Notes under the pieces: generated by a model | Seen by the model: the letters and a program-made list of their open reading frames with translations, nothing else | Told to the model about the DNA's origin: nothing | Database searches by the model: none | Source of the DNA: Acetobacterium sp. | GTDB lineage: Bacteria > Bacillota > Clostridia > Eubacteriales > Eubacteriaceae | Reading direction: 5' to 3' | Length of the DNA: 5,364 nucleotides | Assembly (NCBI GenBank): GCA_022013395.1 | Contig: JAKLQL010000562.1 | Coordinates: 1 to 5,364, forward strand | Position numbers and translations under genes: made by a program | Shown here: positions 1 through 5,364 of the stretch, piece by piece | Numbering within the stretch: the stretch's first letter is position 1 | Layout of the letters: every line of letters starts with the position of its first letter

Positions 1-571
1 GAGATCCAACGGTGCGGCTATTTTCAATCTTTTTATAGGGTCGGGTTCGATGAACTAGCACTTTTATTAATTCAACCACAAACCATAATGATAAGGTTCC
101 CAAGACAAAGGCATAGGCTAGGACGTCGTGCCCTGAAAAATACAAAATAATGGCAAGGATCATCGCAAAAATCCCATTGCCAATATGCGTAAAAAACAGC
201 ATCGTCCAATCAAGCCAGAACCTGCTACGCTCATGCATATTAAAATAAGTAAAAACCCAAACATCAACCCGCTGACCAATCGACCACACCAGCGAAATGG
301 TGGTCAAAGCAAAAATCAGAACTAGGATCAGCAGTGATTTTTGGCTTTTTACGGCGTCGGAAAAAATGATCCAGACATAATCAGGAATAACTAGCAGAAA
401 TGAAACTAAGATAATAGCAACCATAATGAACCAGTAAACTGGTGGAATATGATGGATCCCAGTAATGATTTTCTGCCATGTACTGTGAATTTTAACTACC
501 GGCAAGGATTTTTTTTCGGTTGCTTTAATGCCTTTGTCGGTTTTGGACTGATCCTGCTTATTGTCCTTCAT
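1..571 (-). CDS. PAP2-family membrane phosphatase, C-terminus cut by the window start
   Basis: The reading frame is open from an ATG at 571 to position 1, giving 190 residues with no stop, so the 3' part lies outside the window. Residues 170-178 (K, six residues, then RP) form the first PAP2 signature, KX6RP. The later PSGH and SRXXXXXHXXXD signatures would be in the missing part. By eye there are hydrophobic segments at about 46-62, 79-97, 122-146 and 149-170, after a lysine-rich, probably cytoplasmic tail of about 45 residues. The threonine/glycine stretch near 128-133 matches the segment before the signature in bacterial PAP2 proteins. The family removes phosphate from membrane lipids such as phosphatidate, phosphatidylglycerophosphate or undecaprenyl pyrophosphate; the substrate here is unknown. 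The start overlaps the kinase gene by 14 bp, and only a weak GGAG lies 12 nt upstream, which suggests translational coupling. The family call is firm. Confidence 0.85.
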   Translation of the reverse strand, partial: MKDNKQDQSKTDKGIKATEKKSLPVVKIHSTWQKIITGIHHIPPVYWFIMVAIILVSFLLVIPDYVWIIFSDAVKSQKSLLILVLIFALTTISLVWSIGQRVDVWVFTYFNMHERSRFWLDWTMLFFTHIGNGIFAMILAIILYFSGHDVLAYAFVLGTLSLWFVVELIKVLVHRTRPYKKIENSRTVGS

Positions 572-1493
572 TTGACTCAGTCGCTCCGACCATGACCGAC
601 AAAGCTTGGTGCTGCACTTTGATTCGCACGGAACCTTCGCCCAAACTGATACCATCCGCCATCACCGCCATGGCCGGTTCCGTGTCAATGACAATTTCAC
701 GCACCTGATAGTGCTGAATCCGGGGATCTTCCGGGTTATCGGTGCCAACGCCATTAAGAATATAAGCAATCAAATCGAGTTTGGATAGATCGGAGAAAAA
801 CATCACATCCAGTAAGCCATCAAAAGAGGCATCGGCAGCACCGACTTGATAATTACGGCCGATATAGGGCATATTGGAAATTAATGCGGCGTGACCCAAC
901 TCGCTGATTTCCTGATTATCATCGAGGAAGAGATGGATATCCGAGGGCGGTGCAGTGGTCAGAATGCCGAGGAAATCACCGATCCGGGTGATGTCGCCAT
1001 GCTGGATATCATCGCCGGATGGGAACAGTGTGGAAAACAATCCTACCGAACAAAGCTCGATAAAAGGTGTGCTGACATCGTTGCAAATGACCAGCCCGAG
1101 ATCTATTTTTAAACAGTTTCCTTCGCTGAGAATGGCAGCGGCCGCCGGAATATCAGTGGGGATACCGAGGCTTAAGGCCACATTGTTCTGGGTTCCGGTG
1201 GGAATAATGCCAAGCGTCGCCGCTGAACCGTACAGCGCTTTGGTAACCGAAGAAACAGTGCCATCGCCGCCACAAACGACATACAGATCAATGCCCCGGG
1301 CAATGGCCTCATCGACCACTTCCGTCAAGTTACTGTCTGGTTCGATTAAATACAGTTCCGGGATAAACTGCCGGGCTTGCATTTCTTTAACAACCGCCAT
1401 AATTTGGTGGGGGGATTCGTCATTGGCGCCAGAACCGGGATTAAAAATAAGTTTAACACGCTTCGGCTGCAGGTTTGTTTTTAACGTTTCCAT
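558..1493 (-). CDS. Diacylglycerol-kinase-family lipid kinase (YegS/DgkB/BmrU type)
   Basis: This 311-residue protein has the usual length and layout of the DAGK_cat family, soluble or membrane-associated kinases that use ATP to phosphorylate diacylglycerol or related lipids. An NPGSG loop lies at 18-22, the nucleotide-binding GGDGT at 75-79, a PTGTQNN motif at 98-104 (usually GTxND) and DGLLDV at 225-230 in the second, beta-rich domain. The C-terminal catalytic motif, normally DGE, reads DGI at 280-282, so activity or substrate may differ from true diacylglycerol kinases. The start is well supported: GGAGGA at 1501-1506 sits 7 nt upstream of the ATG. The gene follows merR by 36 bp with no visible terminator and overlaps the PAP2 gene by 14 bp, so the three are probably cotranscribed. 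A kinase and a phosphatase side by side suggest turnover of one lipid pool, such as diacylglycerol and phosphatidate. The exact lipid is inferred, not shown. Confidence 0.9.
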   Translation of the reverse strand: METLKTNLQPKRVKLIFNPGSGANDESPHQIMAVVKEMQARQFIPELYLIEPDSNLTEVVDEAIARGIDLYVVCGGDGTVSSVTKALYGSAATLGIIPTGTQNNVALSLGIPTDIPAAAAILSEGNCLKIDLGLVICNDVSTPFIELCSVGLFSTLFPSGDDIQHGDITRIGDFLGILTTAPPSDIHLFLDDNQEISELGHAALISNMPYIGRNYQVGAADASFDGLLDVMFFSDLSKLDLIAYILNGVGTDNPEDPRIQHYQVREIVIDTEPAMAVMADGISLGEGSVRIKVQHQALSVMVGATESNEGQ

Positions 1494-1529
1494 CGCTTAG
1501 TCCTCCATTTTTTCGTTTTTTATTTCATT

Positions 1530-2345
1530 TCATTTTTTGATCGGAATCGTATACTCAATATAACGGTGCATTTTCCCATCGGCATGGACTCGGGTGAGGA
1601 TTTTTCCGATGATATCACCTTCTGGCACAATCCCATGGTTCCGGATATAGGCCACCAGCGGATCAAACTGCCGTAAGGTCAAATTGCCATAGTCGCCCAA
1701 GTCCATCACCGTACACAAACACAAACCAGCCGGTCGGATCAGCACATCCGCGTTCATCGGCAGATTTAACAACGTAGCGTCATCGCTTTCGACGCAAAGT
1801 CCCCAGGCATCCCGGTCGATGGTGGGGTCGGCGATGTCGGCAAAGGAAATGTGGTGGGTAAACTCGACAAAGGGGATTTGCTTGAGCCAGTTGGCAAATA
1901 ATGGTTTTTCATCAACCTCTCCATAATGATCGCCATCTTCACGCTTGACATAGGTAAAGTAACGATACTCGGGAGTATTAACGAACCAATAGCACCCGAC
2001 ATTGTAGGGCAGGCTTGCCAATTTATCCTTGTAGGCAGAAATCTTGCGATCCAGCATCTGATAGTAGCGCAGCTTTTCATCGATGACCTGTTGTTTAAAA
2101 CCGATCCGTTCCACAAAAAAGTTTAACGACTCATTATGAAGCATCTTTGAAATATCTTTTAACGAGATGTCAAAGCTGCGGTAGCGCATGCATTCCATCA
2201 GAAAAAAGATATCCCAGGTTTCATAGGTGCGGTAGTCACTGTTTTCCTGACGTTTTGGCGTAATAATCTGCTCTTTCTCATAATAGCGGATGGTCTCCAC
2301 CGGCAGACCCAGGAGTTTGGAGACTTCCCCAATGCGATATTCCAT
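1530..2345 (-). CDS. MerR-family transcriptional regulator with GyrI-like effector domain
   Basis: The 271-residue protein starts with a MerR winged helix-turn-helix (about 2-70), including the hallmark RYYEKEQIITPKR at 20-32 and a DYRTY wing at 37-41. A probable antiparallel coiled-coil dimerisation helix follows at about 76-112. Residues 113-271 look like a GyrI/BmrR-type ligand-binding domain: a FVNTPEYRYF strand at 121-130, an aromatic and acidic pocket-like composition, and a final RYIEYTIPIK strand. BmrR-type members bind hydrophobic, often cationic compounds and activate promoters with long spacers by twisting the DNA. No extra cysteine cluster for metal sensing is seen. GGGAGGA at 2351-2357 precedes the ATG by 5 nt. 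Upstream lies a 19-bp-spacer promoter with a perfect palindrome, so autoregulation is likely. The lipid kinase and phosphatase follow downstream. The ligand is unknown. Confidence 0.92.
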   Translation of the reverse strand: MEYRIGEVSKLLGLPVETIRYYEKEQIITPKRQENSDYRTYETWDIFFLMECMRYRSFDISLKDISKMLHNESLNFFVERIGFKQQVIDEKLRYYQMLDRKISAYKDKLASLPYNVGCYWFVNTPEYRYFTYVKREDGDHYGEVDEKPLFANWLKQIPFVEFTHHISFADIADPTIDRDAWGLCVESDDATLLNLPMNADVLIRPAGLCLCTVMDLGDYGNLTLRQFDPLVAYIRNHGIVPEGDIIGKILTRVHADGKMHRYIEYTIPIKK

Positions 2346-2380
2346 GATTTTCCTCCCTATAGTGGCTTCAGGTTTTTTTT

Positions 2381-2411
2381 ATTGTATCACATTGACTGTC
2401 AATCTTGCCAA
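2381..2411 (-). promoter_or_regulatory. MerR-type promoter of the merR-kinase-PAP2 operon
   Basis: Read on the minus strand, a -35 box TTGGCA (2406-2411) is followed by a 19-bp spacer and a -10 box TACAAT (2381-2386). A 19-20 bp spacer is the hallmark of promoters activated by MerR-family proteins, and this one lies just upstream of a merR gene. The -10 box is followed directly by eight A residues (2373-2380), in which transcription probably starts, giving a leader of about 28 nt before the ATG at 2345. The boxes were located by eye. Confidence 0.65.
2391..2403 (-). promoter_or_regulatory. Perfect palindromic operator inside the 19-bp promoter spacer
   Basis: ATTGACAGTCAAT is a perfect inverted repeat of 6 bp arms around one base. 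Its centre (2397) is within 1 bp of the centre of the promoter spacer (2396), where a MerR dimer is expected to bind. The most likely binder is the adjacent MerR protein, acting on its own operon. The outer flanks do not continue the symmetry. Confidence 0.62.
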
Positions 2412-2426
2412 AAATTTCGACTAAAC

Positions 2427-2467
2427 AAAAAAAGGGTAGGGCTTTTAAAAGCACCTATCCTTTTTTT
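2427..2467 (-). terminator. Rho-independent terminator of the flavoenzyme gene
   Basis: An inverted repeat lies 45 bp after the flavoenzyme stop codon. Its arms, 2427-2446 and 2447-2467, meet at the self-complementary GCTTTTAAAAGC (2441-2452), with one bulged base and one mismatch. Runs of seven A and seven T on the outside give a U-tract in both directions. Read on the minus strand the non-Watson-Crick position is A-C; on the plus strand it is a G-U wobble. It separates the flavoenzyme from the merR operon, whose -35 box starts only about 15 bp further on. Confidence 0.85.
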
Positions 2468-2512
2468 ATCTTTATTTGTTCGCTTGTTAAGCAGCTTAGT
2501 GAGGGGGATTAT

Positions 2513-4438
2513 TTACAGCGATAAGCCCGCATTAAAGCCGTCATTAATCGCCACCATGGCATTGCTGGTTTTAAGGGCTCCGCCAACGACGATGACGTTG
2601 TTGTGAACGGCCGATAATTCTTCGACCAGCTGGTTGTTGGGTTGGTAGCCTAGGGCGATAACGACAGTGTCGGCAGGCAATGTCTGCTGTCCGTGGCTGT
2701 TTTCGATGACCACTCCGTCATCCAGAATTTCGACCACTTTTGTTTGGGTCAATTGGTTGACCTCATATTCACGGAGTATTTTCATCAGATTAAAATTGTT
2801 GACGCCATCCAGATCGCTGCAGATCTTGGGCAGCATTTCGATGATGGTCACATCGCGTTGCTGCATCGCCAGATGCGCTGCAGTTTCCGAACCGACCTCA
2901 CCGCCGCCGGCCACAACGATCTGATTACCGGTGGCAATATTGCCCAGCAAGGCATCTTCGGCGGTGACAACAAGGCCTTTATCAATCCCTTTGATGGCAG
3001 GTTTGCAGGGGGTTCCGCCGGTAGCCACGATAACGGTATCCGGTTTTTCAGCGGCGACGATCACTTTTGTCAATTCACTGTTGAGATGAATCGTCACCCC
3101 TAACTGATCCAGTTCGCCAACGATCCAGTTGGTATAAGTGGCCAATTCACCCTTGCAGGGAGGATAAGCGGCGGATTTAAACTGACCGCCTAAAAAGCTG
3201 CCCTTCTCATAAAGGGTGACATCGTGACCTTTGATGGCCGCCGTGCGAGCTGCTTCCAGTCCGCCTGGTCCACCGCCAGCAATCAGAATTTTTTGAGGTT
3301 TGGCGGCTTTGCTATAATCCAACTCAAATTCTTTACCAAGTGAAGGATTGACTAAACAGGTAATGGCTTCACCCACCAGTAATTTACCAACACAGCCTTG
3401 CATACAACCGATGCAGTAGCGGATTGAGGTTAAATCGCCAGCCTTGGCTTTATTTGGAAGATCGGGATCGGCCAAGGAGCCCCGGCCCATTCCGATGAAA
3501 TCAGCTTTGCCCATTTCCAGAATTCCTTCGGCCATGCGGGGATCATTGATGCGGTTGACGGTAAAGACGGGGATATCCACGATCTGTTTGATTTCAGCAG
3601 CAAAATCCACAGTCCAGGCGTGGGAAACGTACATTGGAGAAACAATCCCTTTATTATGATCACCATAAGCACCACTGGAAACATGCAGGGCATCAAAACC
3701 CCATTCGGCAAACAATTTGGCCAGTACTCGAGATTCGGAAATGTCCCGGCCGCCCTGAACCACTTCGTCAGCCGAAAAACGGATCATGACCGGGAAATCG
3801 TCGCCGACCTTGCGGCGGATATTGGTAAAGATTTCTTTGATAAACCGTAAGCGATTATCCAGACAACCGCCGTATTTGTCGGTGCGCTTGTTGACATAGG
3901 TGGACATGAATTCGGCAATTAAATAGCCATGACCGGCATGCACTTCGATGCCATCAAAGCCGGCCTGTTTAGCCCGTAAGGCACAGTCGCCAAAATCTTC
4001 AACAATTTGTTCGATTTCTGGAATGGTCAGTTCCCGGGGCAGTTGCCGCAGCCAGGGACAGGGGATTGCCGATGGGGCCACCGGCTGAACGCCGCCATTG
4101 ACGTAGCTACAGCTTTGTCGGCCGGCATGATAGATCTGGGCAAAGATTTTGGAATCATATTGATGAATGGTGTCGGTCAGCTTTTTGTGGCTGGCGATCT
4201 GATCATCATTCCATAGCCCAGCAATAAACTGATAGCCCATGGCATGTTCACTGACGGCATAATCTTCAGTAATGATCAAGCCCCAGCCGCCCTTGGCTTT
4301 AGCTTCGTGATAAGCAATGTAACGATCGGTGGCGGTGCCGTCTTCGTTGCAGTAGTTAGCCACCATGGCGGTAACCGCCAGACGATTGGGAATCTCACAC
4401 TGGTTGATTTTCTTGGGAGTAAACAATTTAGTAAACAT
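2513..4438 (-). CDS. Fe-S flavoenzyme, 2,4-dienoyl-CoA reductase / 2-enoate reductase family
   Basis: The 641-residue protein has the full layout of this family (E. coli FadH, clostridial 2-enoate reductase, BaiCD/BaiH, FldZ). An FMN-binding Old Yellow Enzyme barrel covers about 1-335, with QIYHAGR at 101-107, GYLIAEF at 171-177 (Tyr172 aligns by eye with FadH Tyr166) and His261 near the place of FadH His252. Next come cysteines 342, 345, 349 and 361 (CX2CX3CX11C) for a 4Fe-4S cluster. An FAD fold has GGGPGG at 388-393, and a second nucleotide fold has GGGEVG at 511-516. Such enzymes pass electrons from NAD(P)H through FAD and Fe-S to FMN to reduce an activated C=C bond; the substrate here is unknown. 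I chose the ATG at 4438 because GAGG (4445-4448) sits 6 nt before it and the upstream ATG at 4492 lies inside the promoter. There is no signal peptide, so it should be cytoplasmic. It is monocistronic by its own promoter and terminator. Confidence 0.95.
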   Translation of the reverse strand: MFTKLFTPKKINQCEIPNRLAVTAMVANYCNEDGTATDRYIAYHEAKAKGGWGLIITEDYAVSEHAMGYQFIAGLWNDDQIASHKKLTDTIHQYDSKIFAQIYHAGRQSCSYVNGGVQPVAPSAIPCPWLRQLPRELTIPEIEQIVEDFGDCALRAKQAGFDGIEVHAGHGYLIAEFMSTYVNKRTDKYGGCLDNRLRFIKEIFTNIRRKVGDDFPVMIRFSADEVVQGGRDISESRVLAKLFAEWGFDALHVSSGAYGDHNKGIVSPMYVSHAWTVDFAAEIKQIVDIPVFTVNRINDPRMAEGILEMGKADFIGMGRGSLADPDLPNKAKAGDLTSIRYCIGCMQGCVGKLLVGEAITCLVNPSLGKEFELDYSKAAKPQKILIAGGGPGGLEAARTAAIKGHDVTLYEKGSFLGGQFKSAAYPPCKGELATYTNWIVGELDQLGVTIHLNSELTKVIVAAEKPDTVIVATGGTPCKPAIKGIDKGLVVTAEDALLGNIATGNQIVVAGGGEVGSETAAHLAMQQRDVTIIEMLPKICSDLDGVNNFNLMKILREYEVNQLTQTKVVEILDDGVVIENSHGQQTLPADTVVIALGYQPNNQLVEELSAVHNNVIVVGGALKTSNAMVAINDGFNAGLSL

Positions 4439-4444
4439 CTTGTA

Positions 4445-4448
4445 CCTC
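4445..4448 (-). promoter_or_regulatory. Ribosome binding site that sets the flavoenzyme start
   Basis: GAGG on the minus strand lies 6 nt before the ATG at 4438. The in-frame ATG codons at 4456 and 4492 lack a comparable site, and 4492 falls between the -35 and -10 boxes. The family also begins at about the MFTKLFTPKKI stretch. Confidence 0.8.
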
Positions 4449-4472
4449 GTTTTCATATTTGGATTTACTCTT

Positions 4473-4503
4473 AGGATAAACCCTCTAGTCACTTCAAGGT
4501 CAA
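4473..4503 (-). promoter_or_regulatory. MerR-type promoter and operator of the flavoenzyme gene
   Basis: On the minus strand, -35 TTGACC (4498-4503) and -10 TATCCT (4473-4478) are separated by exactly 19 bp (4479-4497), the long spacing of MerR-activated promoters. The imperfect palindrome CCTTGAAGTGACTAGAGGG (4481-4499), with the symmetric core AGTnACT and outer CC/GG, fills the spacer. This resembles the CCTnnAGTnnACTnnAGG style of operators used by several MerR proteins. Transcription should start near 4466, leaving a leader of about 28 nt. The half-sites differ from the palindrome in front of the local merR gene, so the activator may be another MerR protein. Confidence 0.72.
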
Positions 4504-4513
4504 GCTGTTAATT

Positions 4514-4534
4514 AAAAAACTATCAAAGTTTTTT
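4514..4534 (-). promoter_or_regulatory. A/T-rich tract with short inverted repeat upstream of the flavoenzyme promoter
   Basis: AAAAAACT (4514-4521) and AGTTTTTT (4527-4534) are exact inverted copies around a 5-base loop, about 11 bp upstream of the -35 box. The phased A and T runs could act as an UP element for RNA polymerase or as bent DNA. The stem has only one G-C pair, so it is not a convincing terminator. This assignment is tentative. Confidence 0.3.
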
Positions 4535-4623
4535 TGTTTATATACTTGCTGAATTAGTTAGATTCTAGCATAGCTCGATTTATAGCAACTAGAAATGGGA
4601 AGCTGTAAAGCTGAATAAATGCA

Positions 4624-4666
4624 TCAACCACCCTTCCTTATTCTGCAGTTAAGGAAGGGTGGTTGA
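4624..4666 (-). terminator. Strong hairpin overlapping the end of the PucR-like gene, probable terminator
   Basis: The 17-bp arms 4624-4640 and 4650-4666 are perfect inverted copies around a 9-base loop. The first arm on the minus strand encodes the last residues of the regulator (around NHPSLTAE), and the stop codon TAA (4638-4640) opens the second arm. The stem contains a GC-rich core, but the sequence after it (TGCATTTATTC) has only a poor U-tract, so termination may be partial or Rho-assisted, or the hairpin may instead protect the mRNA 3' end. Confidence 0.6.
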
Positions 4667-5364
4667 GATAGACAAGTATATTCAGCGTCAGCAGAAGTCG
4701 TTCCCGTTCATAAACATCATCCAAATTAAAAGAAAAGAGCTGATCGATTTTATCAAGCCGATAGCTTAAGGTATTGCGATGGACATGCAGAGCAGCAGCG
4801 GTGGGCAAACTGTGCCGTTCATGTTTTAAGTAGGATTCCAAGGTTTCTACAAATTTGGTCTCGTGCTCGGCATCATAGGCCTGGAGGATCAGTAAGCCTG
4901 GGTGACACATGGCAGCCAGATCATCTTTGTTATCAAAACCGAGAAACGGATGATAATGCATCACATCCTGATAGCGATAAATCGTGGTCGGCAAAGCCAG
5001 CTGTTGTCCCAAGATAATGGCGGTGGCAGCTTGAATATAGAGGTGATGAAGATTGGTAAACCCCTGGATTTCATCGCTGATACCGATGGTGCCGTTGATA
5101 CTGCTGCTCAAAGTTTTTAATTTATTGATCAGACTGGTTTGCTGGCGCTGAAGTTTAGGGAAAACAGCAACAATGGCATTTTTATAAAATACCGGTTTGC
5201 AGCCGTTACTGTGTTCGAGTTGCCGTGAGATTTGTTCATTACGCAACTCATCATGAAGCTGAGGATTGATTTTGACGACGGTGTAGCCATCGTTGAAATC
5301 CAGCTTCAGAGCACCGACCTGATTTTTAATGTGAGCCAACTGCATCGGCTTGCCTTCCAGCATA
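4638..5364 (-). CDS. PucR/CdaR-type transcriptional regulator, N-terminus cut by the window end
   Basis: The frame is open to the window edge, and 241 residues are visible from a Met at 5363. That Met is probably internal: family members are usually 350-550 residues, and the MLEGKPMQLAHIKNQ stretch looks like the lead into their middle domain. Residues about 20-140 resemble the degenerate GGDEF-like domain of CdaR proteins, with GISDEI at 94-99 and an alanine-rich helix at 111-119. Residues about 155-236 are the C-terminal PucR helix-turn-helix domain: HPGLLILQAYD at 154-164, an FVETLESYLK helix at 171-180 and the signature VHRNTLSYRLDKI at 194-206. Such regulators usually activate nearby catabolic genes in response to a small metabolite. 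The flavoenzyme gene begins 199 bp downstream of the stop on the same strand with its own promoter, so regulation of it is possible but not shown. The sensing N-terminus is outside the window. Confidence 0.9.
   Translation of the reverse strand, partial: MLEGKPMQLAHIKNQVGALKLDFNDGYTVVKINPQLHDELRNEQISRQLEHSNGCKPVFYKNAIVAVFPKLQRQQTSLINKLKTLSSSINGTIGISDEIQGFTNLHHLYIQAATAIILGQQLALPTTIYRYQDVMHYHPFLGFDNKDDLAAMCHPGLLILQAYDAEHETKFVETLESYLKHERHSLPTAAALHVHRNTLSYRLDKIDQLFSFNLDDVYERERLLLTLNILVYLNHPSLTAE

Noticed and set aside
955..1500. Plus-strand open frame of 181 codons opposite the lipid kinase
   Set aside because: It is antisense to a clear DAGK-family gene, has no recognisable domain and its composition follows the opposite strand's codon pattern.
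1766..2116. Second minus-strand frame of 116 codons inside merR
   Set aside because: It overlaps the MerR effector domain in another frame. The merR frame is complete and family-like, so there is no sign of a frameshift.
2397..2402. Consensus-like TTGACA upstream of merR as the -35 box
   Set aside because: It is only 10 bp from the TACAAT -10 box, too close for a sigma-70-type promoter, and the hexamer 17 bp downstream is an A tract. TTGACA is explained as part of the ATTGACAGTCAAT palindrome.
2346..2512. A small gene or riboswitch between the flavoenzyme and merR
   Set aside because: The 167 bp are accounted for by the terminator, the MerR-type promoter and a short leader. No small reading frame with a binding site and no multi-stem leader is visible.
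2693..3103. Plus-strand open frame of 136 codons opposite the flavoenzyme
   Set aside because: It is antisense to the conserved NAD/FAD-binding domains and has no recognisable protein family.
4514..4534. AT-only hairpin as a terminator for the PucR-like gene
   Set aside because: It has a single G-C pair and lies about 100 bp beyond a much stronger hairpin. It fits better as an A/T-rich promoter-upstream element.
4563..4597. TTCTAG and CTAGAA as a possible operator for the PucR-like protein
   Set aside because: The 6-bp arms are separated by about 20 bases with no further symmetry, which is expected by chance in AT-rich DNA.

Overview
The window holds five protein genes, all on the minus strand, so transcription runs from high to low coordinates. 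In that order they are: a PucR/CdaR-type regulator (N-terminus cut by the window end), a large iron-sulfur flavoenzyme of the 2,4-dienoyl-CoA reductase / 2-enoate reductase family, a MerR-family regulator with a GyrI-like ligand domain, a diacylglycerol-kinase-family lipid kinase, and a PAP2-family phosphatase (C-terminus cut by position 1). I see no RNA genes, mobile elements, CRISPR arrays or long repeats. The GGAGG-type ribosome binding sites, the short intergenic gaps and the oxygen-sensitive style of enoate reductase suggest an anaerobic Gram-positive bacterium of the Clostridia. An Acetobacterium/Eubacterium-like host is a guess that the sequence alone does not prove.

Region 4638-5364 is the C-terminal part of the PucR-like regulator. 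Its coding end is folded into a 17-bp perfect hairpin. Region 4439-4637 is the control region of the flavoenzyme. It contains a MerR-type promoter with a 19-bp spacer filled by an imperfect palindrome, and this promoter fixes the enzyme start at 4438 rather than at the upstream ATG at 4492. Region 2513-4438 is the flavoenzyme: an FMN TIM barrel, a four-cysteine iron-sulfur motif and two nucleotide-binding folds.

Region 2346-2512 holds the flavoenzyme terminator (2427-2467) followed by a second promoter with a 19-bp spacer (2381-2411), whose spacer contains a perfect 13-bp palindrome. It drives merR, the lipid kinase and the phosphatase, which look like one operon: a 36-bp gap, then a 14-bp overlap. 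The operon pairs a drug- or ligand-sensing type of regulator with two enzymes of opposite chemistry on lipid head groups. A multidrug-sensor-controlled lipid phosphorylation/dephosphorylation cassette is the most interesting reading of the window, but its function is inferred. The two MerR-type promoters carry different half-sites, so the flavoenzyme is probably controlled by a different MerR protein from the one encoded next to it.
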